Shown piece after piece: positions 1 through 7,705 of a stretch of DNA of 25,586 nucleotides; the first letter of the stretch is position 1; each line of letters opens with the position of its first letter. The position numbers and the translations under genes were made by a program. Under the pieces are notes generated by a model. That model saw nothing but the letters and a program-made list of their open reading frames with translations, was not told the origin of the DNA and searched no databases. Source of the stretch: BHER01 sp051652245 (GTDB lineage Bacteria; Bacillota_I; Bacilli_A; Culicoidibacterales; Culicoidibacteraceae). The DNA lies in contig JBOFTV010000076.1 in the NCBI GenBank assembly GCA_051652245.1, positions 1 through 25,586 on the forward strand, read 5' to 3'.

Positions 1-256
1 ATACTATTTGCTCCCATTGCGCATAGAGGATTAGATTTTGCGCTGGCATTACATTTGTAGCAAAATTCCAACTGCTTCCACTTCCATCTTGCGCTGTATT
101 CCATGCTATGAACGTGTAGCCACTTCTTCTTGGTGCGACTGGTGCTGCAATAAGCGTATTTTCGCCCCATTTCTGAGTAATTGGCCCCACTCCTTCACCA
201 CCATTTAGATCATAGCTTAAATCATATACTATTTGCTCCCATTGCGCATAGAGGAT
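1..256. repeat. Direct DNA repeat between adjacent B-repeat modules
   Basis: Bases 1-31 and 226-256 are identical over 31 bp and lie exactly 225 bp (75 codons) apart. Both copies encode the LYAQWEQIVY junction between modules. Perfect identity at the DNA level, when other modules have diverged, suggests a recent duplication or gene conversion of one repeat unit. The array may continue past the left edge. Confidence 0.85.
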
Positions 257-1282
257 CATATTAGTTCCCGGCATCACGTCATTTACAAAATTCCAGGTTT
301 TTCCATCTCCAAATTTTTGTGTGTTCCACCCTAAAAATCGCTGGCCGGTTTTGATTGGGTCTTCTGGTCTATCCCACTTGCTGTTAAATTCAACACTTCT
401 TGCAGCCGGACCACTAGCATCGATACCATTTAAATCATAGGTAACAATATACGTATTCACACGCCACTGGGCATAAAGCAAAACATCATTTTCTGGCATT
501 GTATCCACTGCAAAATTCCATTGCTTCCCTTGTCCATCCATTGTTGTATTCCAGCCAATAAATGTATAATTTTCATTGGTCGGTTCTACTGGCTCAGTTG
601 CTTTCTCCAAAAACCTAAGCCACTCCATATTTGGAACACTACTTGAGATGCCATTACTGCTATAGCTTAGTACATACTCAGCTACACGCCACTGAGCATA
701 CAGCGTTATATCCTCATTACCCACTCTATCAAAATTAAAATCCCAATTTGCCTCCCGGCCTTCTACCGTTACATTCCATCCCCAAAAATCAAATCCAGGC
801 CTTATTGGTCTACTTGGTTCACTAATCAGACCACTAACTGGAACAACTATTTCCTCTGGAGCTACTCCTTGCCCTCCATTAAGATCAAAAACCACTGTCT
901 TTACTTCAATGGTTTCATCTCTCCACTGAGCATATAATACAACATTTCGCTCCGGCATTACATTCACGAGAAAATCCCATGATTCACCACTACCATCTTT
1001 TTTAGTATTCCACGCCAAAAAGACATGCTCCGAACTTCTTGGCGTATCTGGTTCTGTTGCCCGTTGGCCAGCCTCTACCTGTTCTGGTTGTGGTCTTTGA
1101 CTTACAACACCATTGACATCATAGCTTAGCGTATATTGTAGTGCTTTAGCACCTGCTTGCGCACTTAGTTCACCCTGAGTGCTAAAATTACTATTCCCAG
1201 TTACGCCTATACATAGAAGTAAAACACTTCCGACTATTCTTATTAACTTATTTATTCTTTTTTTAACATCCATATCTCTCAT
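1..1282 (-). CDS. Exported InlB B-repeat (Listeria-Bacteroides repeat) surface protein, 3' end outside window
   Basis: Open from an ATG at 1282 (an in-frame ATG at 1273 is the alternative) to the left edge, 427 codons without a stop, so the C terminus and any LPXTG anchor are not visible. Residues 1-45 look like a Sec signal peptide: MRDMDVKKRINKLIRIVG, then a hydrophobic core LLLCIGV. Five tandem modules of about 75 residues follow, each with YDLNG-like, FxGWNT, GxxWNF, VMP and LYAQW motifs. These are typical of the Flg_new/InlB B-repeat family, a beta-grasp fold found in Listeria internalins and many Gram-positive adhesins. No leucine-rich repeats precede the modules, unlike classical internalins. 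A GAGGAG-type ribosome binding site lies just upstream, though its spacing to 1282 is tight and to 1273 is long. The likely role is cell-surface or secreted adhesion; the ligand is unknown. Confidence 0.88.
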   Translation of the reverse strand, partial: MRDMDVKKRINKLIRIVGSVLLLCIGVTGNSNFSTQGELSAQAGAKALQYTLSYDVNGVVSQRPQPEQVEAGQRATEPDTPRSSEHVFLAWNTKKDGSGESWDFLVNVMPERNVVLYAQWRDETIEVKTVVFDLNGGQGVAPEEIVVPVSGLISEPSRPIRPGFDFWGWNVTVEGREANWDFNFDRVGNEDITLYAQWRVAEYVLSYSSNGISSSVPNMEWLRFLEKATEPVEPTNENYTFIGWNTTMDGQGKQWNFAVDTMPENDVLLYAQWRVNTYIVTYDLNGIDASGPAARSVEFNSKWDRPEDPIKTGQRFLGWNTQKFGDGKTWNFVNDVMPGTNMILYAQWEQIVYDLSYDLNGGEGVGPITQKWGENTLIAAPVAPRRSGYTFIAWNTAQDGSGSSWNFATNVMPAQNLILYAQWEQIV

Positions 1283-1973
1283 TTCTCCTCATCCTTTTTT
1301 TACAAAATTAAAACATAAAACACCCATAATTTATATCACAAAATTATTATATCACAACACACATGAATATCAATCAATTTTCATCAATTATACAAAAAAG
1401 TTCACAAAGTTATTTTTTTTCTGATTTAATGAACTTTTCGGTCTTTTTAATTCGTAAAAAGAGCATTCTGTTTAACTTAAAAGATATGAAATAACAGTTT
1501 TATCTCCCCGGATTTTCATTTTTAATTAAATTATATTTTAAAAAAAATATCCACTAAATTTATCATTATAACGTAAAAATCAACAAGATAAATAATTTAA
1601 ACATCGGTTCAACCCTCGACAATGGCAAAAAATCGATTTTTTAACTCATACTATTTTGTTTACACTTGTCTATTTAGTAACGATTATTAACTATAATGTA
1701 GTTAATAAAACCCCCGCCTTCACAACTGACCTCATGACATCCCCCCTTGAAAATTTCTTGTTGCATAATAAAGGTTTTACTGTTAGCTTCCTGAATTCTT
1801 TGGGCATTGTGGGAAAATTAGTGTTTTCGCCTTTGCAATCAACTCTTGCCGCACCATTTAGTGTAACCATATTCGCTTTTAAGCCCCTCTTTTCATAAAA
1901 AAGCTCAGGGGCATAATCTACCATCTAAATCTAAAAGAATAAGGTGTTTTCCAAAATTATTCCCTTCTTCTGC
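1283..1973. other. Long AT-rich gap with no convincing gene
   Basis: About 690 bp separates the B-repeat gene from the PRD regulator end. It holds the promoter at 1346-1373, an AAAAATCGATTTTT palindrome near 1628-1641 and a less AT-rich stretch at about 1700-1925. That stretch is open in two overlapping frames (77-80 codons), but neither has a ribosome binding site and neither product is recognisable. A hairpin GCCCCT/AGGGGC (1883-1888 with 1907-1912), with an inner CTTTT/AAAAG pairing, lies in it without a following T-tract. A decayed mobile element is possible but unproven. Confidence 0.4.
1346..1373 (-). promoter_or_regulatory. Probable sigma-A promoter of the B-repeat protein
   Basis: On the minus strand, TTGATA (1373-1368) and TATAAT (1351-1346) are separated by 16 nt, close to the vegetative consensus. 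Transcription would start near 1339, giving a leader of about 57 nt before the ATG at 1282. Confidence 0.55.
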
Positions 1974-3908
1974 CTACATACTACAATATAAATCTTTGAG
2001 CACATCTTTTAATTCTTGTTGTGTTTTTACGTGTCTTAGTCGCGCCCTACCCTGAGGATGATTGGAGATAATGGCGATAAATTCCGATAAACTTTTCACG
2101 TCTTGAGAATCTTTATCACTCAGTACAAAATAAATTATAATTTCAATTGAGCGCCCGTGCCAATTCATAGGCTGCTTTAAAATCGTGAAATCCAGTGCGC
2201 TTTTAGTTGCATTCATCTTAATTGGATGTGGCATTGCAATACCATTAGACATGCCCGTTGAAAATAAATTTTCACGATCTAATACAGATGCTAAATAAGT
2301 GTCGTTGAAATAGCCTTTCTTTATTAATTCTTCCGATAATTCGATGATTGCATCATAGCGATTCGCAAAGCTTTTTTTTACTCGCGGTGCTGAGTTTTTT
2401 AGATAGTTTTCCCAGATATAAGCAAAATTATCCTGTCTCCCCTTTAATGCTAATTCTTTCATTTTTTGGCTAATAGTTAGCTCATTTATTTTTGAAAAGC
2501 ATGGTTCAATTGTAATCGTTTGGAGATTGGTAAAAAATGAGCGCGTGCTTGTTGTGATAACTAAATCAATTTGTTTAGGATGCTTTTTGAGCTGCTGCAC
2601 CTGTTTTATTGATGTTACCTCAATAAAATCATGATCAATCCCCAAACTCACTCCATTGATTTTATTTTTCACGTAGCGCAGGACAGCTTGCCCTTCAAAA
2701 ACTAGCAATACAATTTGGAGCTTTCTTTTTAACTTTTGTTTTTGGTTGATTTTTTCATAACCTGCTTCTAAATAAATTATCAAAAAGCTGATTTCGTCGG
2801 CACTAAATAAAACGCCGGCTTTTTCATACATCCGATTAGCAATAAAAATGGCAATATCTAATAATAGCGGTTGCTTTGAAACAAGCTCCTCTCGAATCAC
2901 ATTTTTAATATCAATACCATTCCTAATCCGGTGCAACGCAATTTTAATATGTGTTGTCATATCTTTAACCACCTGTAAATCGCTGGTAAAATCAATGAAA
3001 AAGACACGTTTTATTTCTTCAAGCATGCCTAGGACATTAGAATAGAGATCGTCCGCTTCCCCAGATTGCTCATGAATATTTTGCTCCATTTTCGTGATTT
3101 CTTCTAGATGCATCAACTTTTCTTGTAATATTGTTGTTGTCGCTGCACTTAAATTGATTGTAAATTCATTGCTAATATATGCTTTAATTGTTGTCATAAA
3201 ATCAGTTTGTCCAGGAATGGCATCCCTCTTTTGCCCCGCGTCTAGGCTATACTCCATCGAAATGGCAATTAAAATTACAAATGCTAGTGTGGAGTAATAT
3301 TTCAACTCTATCCCCTCATCAACTAATAATTGCTTTATTTCTTTATATAAAATTAAAAAATCGAACTCTTCAAAAAACAACAAAAGACTTTCCGCACTTC
3401 GCTGTGGCGTATGCATCACAGCAATTAGAAAGTCGATTTTATATTGTAATTTACCATGTAATTCAATCATTTCATCAATTCGAACTAATTCTAAGTCCAG
3501 GGCATAGTAAGTTTCTACCATTTTCTTTATTTTACTTAGATCGACTGTTAATGTCGATTCGGAGATGTGTAACGTTTCTAATAATTCTGCTATTGAGACG
3601 CTTCCTGCTATCGTTAATCTTTTACAGATGTAGATAAAGCGATTTAATGGAGCATAAAAATTACACGCCTCGACTTCTACTAAATAGCCTGCTACTGCAT
3701 TATAGCGATACCCTCGGCTTTTCGACGAGCTAATTGCTTCTTCAGCTATTTTTCGCTTTATTTCACCTATTTCAGCACGAATTGTTCGATCGCTAACACC
3801 AATAATCTGCGCCATTTGCTTCCCTTTAACCCAATCACTTGCAAAGCTAAGATATGTTAAAATGGCCTGTTGCCTTTCTGTTAGTTGCCTCACGCTCTTA
3901 CACCCCAC
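1974..3908 (-). CDS. CelR-like PRD-domain PTS transcriptional activator
   Basis: This 644-residue regulator has an N-terminal DeoR/Mga-type winged HTH (about 8-60) and a second HTH (about 95-130). Two PRD-like regions (about 175-285 and 295-390), a IIB-like domain (about 395-460) and a C-terminal EIIA type-2 domain (about 505-640) follow. The EIIA active-site histidine is H561 in NGIAMPHP. PRD2 keeps H320 (TTHIKIALHRI), but the first PRD lacks the usual His and the IIB-like domain has FEG where a Cys-containing loop is normal. Such proteins are phosphorylated by the PTS and activate sugar operons when substrate is present. It starts with GTG at 3908, five nt after AAAGGAG, directly abutting the flavoprotein stop. 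It is the last gene of the PTS operon and is the best candidate to bind the palindromes at 6981-6998 and 11930-11947. The CelR assignment rests on architecture and operator shape. Confidence 0.85.
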   Translation of the reverse strand: MGCKSVRQLTERQQAILTYLSFASDWVKGKQMAQIIGVSDRTIRAEIGEIKRKIAEEAISSSKSRGYRYNAVAGYLVEVEACNFYAPLNRFIYICKRLTIAGSVSIAELLETLHISESTLTVDLSKIKKMVETYYALDLELVRIDEMIELHGKLQYKIDFLIAVMHTPQRSAESLLLFFEEFDFLILYKEIKQLLVDEGIELKYYSTLAFVILIAISMEYSLDAGQKRDAIPGQTDFMTTIKAYISNEFTINLSAATTTILQEKLMHLEEITKMEQNIHEQSGEADDLYSNVLGMLEEIKRVFFIDFTSDLQVVKDMTTHIKIALHRIRNGIDIKNVIREELVSKQPLLLDIAIFIANRMYEKAGVLFSADEISFLIIYLEAGYEKINQKQKLKRKLQIVLLVFEGQAVLRYVKNKINGVSLGIDHDFIEVTSIKQVQQLKKHPKQIDLVITTSTRSFFTNLQTITIEPCFSKINELTISQKMKELALKGRQDNFAYIWENYLKNSAPRVKKSFANRYDAIIELSEELIKKGYFNDTYLASVLDRENLFSTGMSNGIAMPHPIKMNATKSALDFTILKQPMNWHGRSIEIIIYFVLSDKDSQDVKSLSEFIAIISNHPQGRARLRHVKTQQELKDVLKDLYCSM

Positions 3909-4553
3909 TTACTCTCCTTTGATTTGTTCCGCTCTTAAATAATTCACTGAACTATATCCATATTGATAGAAACCGCCCTTACTTTTATCCTCATACCATT
4001 GATTTAGTTTTTGCGCAGCGAGCTCACACCTTTTCATTGCTTGCGGGTTTTCTTTTGCTGGCACGACATCAGTTTGAGTAGCATAGACAAAATCCAGTGT
4101 CATAGCATCTAAATGGCTAAACATAAATTCTGCCGTTGTTTCCACAGGCTTCATCATACTATGCCAACTTGCTCCTGATGTGGCAAGTAATATCGCTGCT
4201 TTATCCCATTTGTGAAAAACATCTTTTCTAAAAATCAAGCCACAAGAAATTGTCTGTAACCGGGAAAAAAAGGATAGCAATGGACCACTTATACTCCCAA
4301 ACCACATTGGTGTTGCAATAATGTAGGCGTCGGCTGCTGCAATTTTTTCTAATATTTGATTGAAATCATCGTCAATTGAGCAACCTGATTTTTTTGTGCA
4401 GTAACCGCAGTCGGTACACGGGCTGATATCAAGATGATTAAAGACATTTATGACTTCGATTTCACCACTTAACGTTTCCATTACTTTATTAACAAGGGCC
4501 ATTGTATGCCCCCGCTTTTTGGGGCTACCTACAAAAATTAATGTTTTCATCAT
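3909..4553 (-). CDS. Flavodoxin-fold NAD(P)H:FMN/quinone reductase, iron-sulfur-flavoprotein-like
   Basis: This 214-residue protein has a flavodoxin-like N terminus (MKTLIFVGSPKKRGHT), whose SPxxxGxT loop binds FMN phosphate. PMWFGSISGPLLSFF around 81-95 is typical of NADPH-dependent FMN reductases. C46, C49, C52 and C58 form a C-x2-C-x2-C-x5-C pattern followed by DDD. That spacing matches the compact cluster motif of iron-sulfur flavoproteins, although many relatives keep it without a proven cluster. ATG at 4553 overlaps the upstream stop; a second ATG at 4550 sits 7 nt from AGAGG and is the more likely start. It lies between the dimeric-barrel protein and the PRD regulator in a PTS operon, an unusual place for a redox enzyme. 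The substrate (quinone, flavin or nitro compound) cannot be read from sequence. Confidence 0.75.
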   Translation of the reverse strand: MMKTLIFVGSPKKRGHTMALVNKVMETLSGEIEVINVFNHLDISPCTDCGYCTKKSGCSIDDDFNQILEKIAAADAYIIATPMWFGSISGPLLSFFSRLQTISCGLIFRKDVFHKWDKAAILLATSGASWHSMMKPVETTAEFMFSHLDAMTLDFVYATQTDVVPAKENPQAMKRCELAAQKLNQWYEDKSKGGFYQYGYSSVNYLRAEQIKGE

Positions 4554-4903
4554 TCTACCTCTTTTTCATGACGGCACACTTGATGCATACCGTGATTTGT
4601 TTCTTGGTGAATTCGGCGAACCATTTTAAATGATCGCCCAAATGCTTTTTTAAATTCTTCATCTTTTGCTCTAAGTTCTAATTCGGGGATTTGCTTCCAA
4701 TGTGCTAATGTTTCCCAAATCAAGATGGTATGGACTTCACCTAATGTGTCATCATTAACCCACACTTCTTTTGAGCGGTAACCATCTTGTGTTGCCAGAA
4801 ATTGTGTCCAAATTGCGTGATCACATTCGATGAAATCTGCAATATCCTCAGGATTTTCAATCCTAAAAACAAGCTGTTCGATAGGGTGTTTTGTCAAGTT
4901 CAT
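4550..4903 (-). CDS. TIGR03792-like small dimeric alpha/beta-barrel protein
   Basis: This is a 117-residue protein with pattern LVFRIxNPED...FIECDHAIWTQFLATQDGY..KEVWV....EVHTILIWETLAHWKQIP. I associate this with the TIGR03792 family, related to antibiotic-biosynthesis-monooxygenase/EthD-type dimeric ferredoxin-like barrels. Members are small cytoplasmic proteins of unknown or poorly defined function, and some of the wider superfamily are cofactor-free oxygenases. ATG 4903 shares a base with the IIA stop (TGATG), with AGGTG 7 nt upstream, indicating translational coupling. A TTG three bases further upstream is less likely to be the start. Its end overlaps the flavoprotein start, so the two redox-type genes are tightly coupled to each other and to the PTS genes. 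Confidence 0.65.
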   Translation of the reverse strand: MNLTKHPIEQLVFRIENPEDIADFIECDHAIWTQFLATQDGYRSKEVWVNDDTLGEVHTILIWETLAHWKQIPELELRAKDEEFKKAFGRSFKMVRRIHQETNHGMHQVCRHEKEVE

Positions 4904-5217
4904 CAAACTGCACCTACTTTTTCATATAAATTAACAATTGTTGTGACGACACTTTTTAACACAACGGCATTCATTAAATGGTCTTGCGCATGGACAATCA
5001 ATAAATTAAGCTCTTGCTTTTGACCATTTATTTCGGCCTGAATAAGTTTTGTTTGTGTTAGATGCGCCTGCTTTAGCGCATCGGCTCCTTCACTAATACA
5101 CGTTTTAGCATCGCTATACTTGCCTTCTTCTGCTTTTTGAATCGCTGTTAAAAATTGTGCTGATGCATCACCAGCATTTGAAATGATACTGAAAGCGACT
5201 AATTCTATTCCTTCCAT
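4903..5217 (-). CDS. PTS lactose/cellobiose-family EIIA component
   Basis: This 104-residue protein is the usual size for EIIA-Lac/Cel, a trimeric helical phosphocarrier that passes phosphate from HPr to EIIB. The hallmark LLIVHAQDHLMNAV places the phospho-accepting histidine at H76. The start chosen is ATG 5217, 8 nt or so after GGGAGGAA; the longer open frame reaching 5256 would overlap the IIB gene and adds nothing family-like. It lies 22 bp downstream of IIB and overlaps the next gene. Together with IIB and IIC it forms a complete EII set. The sugar cannot be fixed from EIIA; the family covers lactose, cellobiose, chitobiose and aryl-beta-glucosides. Confidence 0.92.
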   Translation of the reverse strand: MEGIELVAFSIISNAGDASAQFLTAIQKAEEGKYSDAKTCISEGADALKQAHLTQTKLIQAEINGQKQELNLLIVHAQDHLMNAVVLKSVVTTIVNLYEKVGAV

Positions 5218-5239
5218 ATTTCCAATTCCTCCCACTTTA

Positions 5240-5575
5240 CTATTTATTTTTAACATCCTTTAAGATTGTGAATGCCGCCTTTAAAATTGGCACCGCATTC
5301 ATCGCTCCATAATCGGCTTTATCAATAATTGCTACTGGGATATCTAATCCATTGCTTGCAAGTTCTTCTGTAATTCCTTCTTTCCCCATTGAAAGCTGTG
5401 GTCCCAATAAAATAATATCGGTCCCTTCAATATGGTTGAAATATTCTTCTTTTCCCCAAGCTTCAATTACGATTCCTTTATCTCTAAATTTTTCAGATGC
5501 TTCTATTGCTTTTTTCATATTATTTACTAAAATTGAAGTGGATAGTCCACCATAACATACCAACATAATTTTCAT
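5240..5575 (-). CDS. PTS lactose/cellobiose-family EIIB component
   Basis: The 111-residue product begins MKIMLVCYGGLSTSILVNNM. The early Cys (C7) followed by a small-residue, STS-containing loop is the phosphocysteine active site of EIIB-Cel/Lac. The rest (IILLGPQL, VAIIDKADYGAMN) matches the flavodoxin-like EIIB fold. ATG 5575 is preferred because GAGGG lies about 8 nt upstream and the family starts just before the Cys loop; the 13 extra codons up to 5614 overlap the IIC stop. It takes phosphate from EIIA and gives it to the incoming sugar at EIIC on the inner membrane face. It is the only EIIB in the window. Confidence 0.92.
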   Translation of the reverse strand: MKIMLVCYGGLSTSILVNNMKKAIEASEKFRDKGIVIEAWGKEEYFNHIEGTDIILLGPQLSMGKEGITEELASNGLDIPVAIIDKADYGAMNAVPILKAAFTILKDVKNK

Positions 5576-5597
5576 TATTTTTCCCTCTTTCATTTTT

Positions 5598-6908
5598 TTA
5601 GAAATCAAAGTCAATATCGTCTAATGATTCTTGACTATTTCCTGATACCTTTTCCGCAATAAGCACTTGTTTTTCAACAATTTTGAAAAAAGGGTAATAC
5701 AATAATACCATTACTCCAATAATTGCTCCTGCAACCAGTACATAGCGCCAATCCATCGTTGCTATTAAGCCTCCAACTGGTAATGGTACATAGGGCGAAA
5801 TAATAACAAATGGGTTCATCAATTGTAGTTTAATTGCAAACCAACCCATAGCAGCAGCAATTGGTGCTGATAGCATCCAGGGAATAAACATAATTGGATT
5901 TAGGACAACAGGTAAACCAAATAATGCTGGCTCGCCAATTCCAAAGAACTCTGGAATAATCGAAATTCGACCGATTTTCTTAAAGCGCTCTGATTTTGAA
6001 AATAACATCAAAATCACAACTGCCCCCACAACACCTGATCCAGTCACACCCGCTAAATTCCACATGAAATCAGGTGTAAAGATAAACATATCACTAAAAG
6101 CTTTTCCACTGGAAAGCATGGCAGCATTGGCATCAGCATTAGCAAATGCAACGGGCATCCAAAGTGGCGCCATTACTGAGTAACCATGAATTCCAAACCA
6201 CCAAAGTAATTGCTGAATTAACAAAATAATAATAATCCCCGTCAAGGAATTTACGGAGAGCGTTAGCGGTGAAAAGACCAGCTCAATTAACTTTACAACA
6301 GGTGTTCCTGTTAATGTTTCCACACCGAATTTAGCCGCTGTGATAATCAAAACGGAAAATAAAATTGGCCATAAGTTTTCAAATGAGCGTAAAATTGGTG
6401 TTGGTACACCGTCACCCAAATTTATCGTGAAGCCAAGTTTATTTTTAAAGATATGCAATATTTGCACTGACAGCAGTGCTAACACCAATGCGGTAAAAAT
6501 CCCTTGCCCACCATAGTAAGTGAAATCCTGAACACCCTCAGGTCCAACAATTGTTGCAACCGAGATAAAAGAAATTAAAGAAACCACAATTCCGCCTAAA
6601 TTCCAGACATCTTTTTGCTCAGCATAATAATAGCCTGTTAATGCTGCAACATACAGCGCCATCACACCAAATGTTGCAAATTGAATCGGTCCTGTGACCT
6701 TGCCAAGATAGGTTAACACGTCAATCAATATCTGTGGCATACCTGGAATGCCTGGGAGCTGCTGAAATAAAATTGGAACTGAACCGACCAAAGTTACTGG
6801 AACTAAAATCATCATTCCCCGTCTTACCGCAGCAAGGGGTTTATTTGCTTCTAACTTCGAAGCAAGTGGCAAAAGCCATTTTGATAAAAATTTTTCAATC
6901 TTGTTCAT
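5598..6908 (-). CDS. PTS lactose/cellobiose-family EIIC permease
   Basis: This 436-residue integral membrane protein has about ten hydrophobic segments and the family signature GIGEPALFGLPVVLNPIMFIPW, where the Glu is part of the sugar-phosphorylation site of EIIC-Cel/Lac. The N terminus MNKIEKFLSKWLLPLASKL is typical. Two in-frame ATGs (6911, 6908) and a GTG (6917) are possible; 6908 is best spaced (6 nt) from AAAGGTG. It is the first gene of the operon IIC-IIB-IIA-TIGR03792-flavoprotein-PRD regulator. A promoter lies at 6943-6971 with an activator-type palindrome immediately upstream. Substrate is a beta-linked disaccharide or aryl glucoside by family; no phospho-beta-glycosidase is present in this operon. 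Confidence 0.92.
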   Translation of the reverse strand: MNKIEKFLSKWLLPLASKLEANKPLAAVRRGMMILVPVTLVGSVPILFQQLPGIPGMPQILIDVLTYLGKVTGPIQFATFGVMALYVAALTGYYYAEQKDVWNLGGIVVSLISFISVATIVGPEGVQDFTYYGGQGIFTALVLALLSVQILHIFKNKLGFTINLGDGVPTPILRSFENLWPILFSVLIITAAKFGVETLTGTPVVKLIELVFSPLTLSVNSLTGIIIILLIQQLLWWFGIHGYSVMAPLWMPVAFANADANAAMLSSGKAFSDMFIFTPDFMWNLAGVTGSGVVGAVVILMLFSKSERFKKIGRISIIPEFFGIGEPALFGLPVVLNPIMFIPWMLSAPIAAAMGWFAIKLQLMNPFVIISPYVPLPVGGLIATMDWRYVLVAGAIIGVMVLLYYPFFKIVEKQVLIAEKVSGNSQESLDDIDFDF

Positions 6909-6936
6909 CATATGCACCTTTTCTTTCTATATTATA

Positions 6937-6949
6937 TTATCAATGATAA
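6937..6949. promoter_or_regulatory. Perfect 13-bp palindrome over the PTS promoter -10
   Basis: TTATCAATGATAA (6-bp arms around one A) covers the -10 hexamer and the expected start point of the PTS operon promoter. A protein bound here would block transcription. The XRE regulator encoded just upstream is one candidate, but its own putative operator at 7707-7721 is only loosely similar. Confidence 0.4.
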
Positions 6950-6971
6950 CGCATACAGAAAATATATTCAA
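6943..6971 (-). promoter_or_regulatory. PTS operon promoter
   Basis: Minus-strand TTGAAT (6971-6966), 17-nt spacer, TATCAT (6948-6943). Transcription would start near 6936, about 28 nt before the IIC start at 6908. The upstream palindrome ends 9 nt before the -35, a position expected for an activator touching RNA polymerase. Confidence 0.6.
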
Positions 6972-6980
6972 ACTTCATTT

Positions 6981-6998
6981 TTCCTATGCCCTTAGGAA
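6981..6998. promoter_or_regulatory. CelR-type operator upstream of the PTS operon
   Basis: TTCCTATGCCCTTAGGAA is an imperfect palindrome that, with its flanks, reads TTTCC-N9-AGGAAAA. This resembles the CelR operator that I recall for streptococcal cellobiose operons. A second copy with the same arms lies at 11930-11947 at the same distance from its promoter. The PRD regulator at 1974-3908 is the likely binder. Confidence 0.65.
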
Positions 6999-7013
6999 AA
7001 CGGTGTTTTTTTT

Positions 7014-7050
7014 ATAAGAAAAAAGGATACCACTTAATGTGATATTCCTT
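7014..7050 (-). terminator. Rho-independent terminator of the XRE regulator gene
   Basis: On the minus strand a stem AAGGAATATCAC / GTGGTATCCTT, with a 5-nt ATTAA loop and one bulged base, is followed by a T-rich run. It sits directly after the XRE stop and before the PTS operator and promoter, separating the two transcription units. Confidence 0.75.
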
Positions 7051-7056
7051 ATTTCC

Positions 7057-7659
7057 TTATAGATTTGTAATAACTTGCTCCACACGAGCAATGATTTGTG
7101 TATTCTTATTACTTAAAATGATTGTTTCGCGTTTTCCACGAATTAAAATTTCAATGCCGTCCGCTATTTCATAGCGCCCAATAAGTGAGCGACCATCAAC
7201 AACAACACAGCAATATTGTCCCGAAATTAGCGTTTCTTGCCTGATACAACGCAAGAAACTTCCGATGACTGTATTTTCAATAATACCTTCCTCTGAAATA
7301 ATTGTAATGAAATATTTCTTCACTAGTTCTTTTTTCAAATTTACTGGGAGGTTGATATATGCCGTTACATCTTCGTCCGGAATATCAAACCCTGATATTT
7401 GTGGATCTATTATTGGTATTAGATATGGTCGCCCGCCTTCTGGATGAGCTTCATAGTATGAACCAAACAGTAATAATTCTGGTGTTGTGTCTAGTGCTTC
7501 AGCTATTTCTGCTAACATTGAAAGTTTTGGTGTTGATCGCTGGTTCATCCATGCTGATACCGATGTTTTTGATAACCCTAATATCTCAGCTAGTCGATCC
7601 TGGGTCATATGTATTTCTTTCATTCTCTTAAAAATATTTTGTCTCAATTCTTTTTCCAT
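7057..7659 (-). CDS. XRE-family repressor with degenerate S24/LexA-like C-terminal domain
   Basis: The 200-residue product starts at ATG 7659, 9 nt after AAGGAG; a GTG nine bases upstream overlaps that site. Residues 5-60 form a Cro/cI-type HTH (MTQDRLAEILGLSKTSVSAWMN). The C-terminal part (about 125-200) resembles the S24 fold of LexA/cI repressors. S134 in VIGSFLRCI falls where the nucleophile is expected, but the usual catalytic Lys (vKR-like motif) is replaced by IGRY around G161. Self-cleavage is therefore unlikely, and the domain may serve for dimerisation or ligand sensing. The gene lies just upstream of the PTS operon in the same direction but ends in its own terminator. A palindrome overlaps its promoter -10. 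No phage genes are nearby, so a cellular role is more likely than a prophage one. Confidence 0.78.
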   Translation of the reverse strand: MEKELRQNIFKRMKEIHMTQDRLAEILGLSKTSVSAWMNQRSTPKLSMLAEIAEALDTTPELLLFGSYYEAHPEGGRPYLIPIIDPQISGFDIPDEDVTAYINLPVNLKKELVKKYFITIISEEGIIENTVIGSFLRCIRQETLISGQYCCVVVDGRSLIGRYEIADGIEILIRGKRETIILSNKNTQIIARVEQVITNL

Positions 7660-7705
7660 TGTGGACACTCCTTCTTCATTTCATAATCAAGTTTCTTATA
7701 ACTTC

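Noticed and set aside
1691..1924. 77-codon minus-strand frame (and an 80-codon plus-strand frame at 1656-1898)
   Set aside because: No ribosome binding site, no recognisable family, and the two frames overlap each other; listed only as an unexplained island.
1925..1973. Terminator after the PRD regulator (GAATAA/TTATTC)
   Set aside because: Only about 6 AT-rich pairs around a large loop, with a short T-run; too weak to call.
5218..5256. Upstream extension of the EIIA frame
   Set aside because: It overlaps the EIIB end, has no ribosome binding site, and the family begins at the internal MEGIELVAF start.
6995..7010. Possible catabolite-responsive element (GAAAACGGTGTTTT)
   Set aside because: The outer TG and CA bases of the cre consensus are missing; the region is better explained by the CelR-type palindrome and the terminator next to it.
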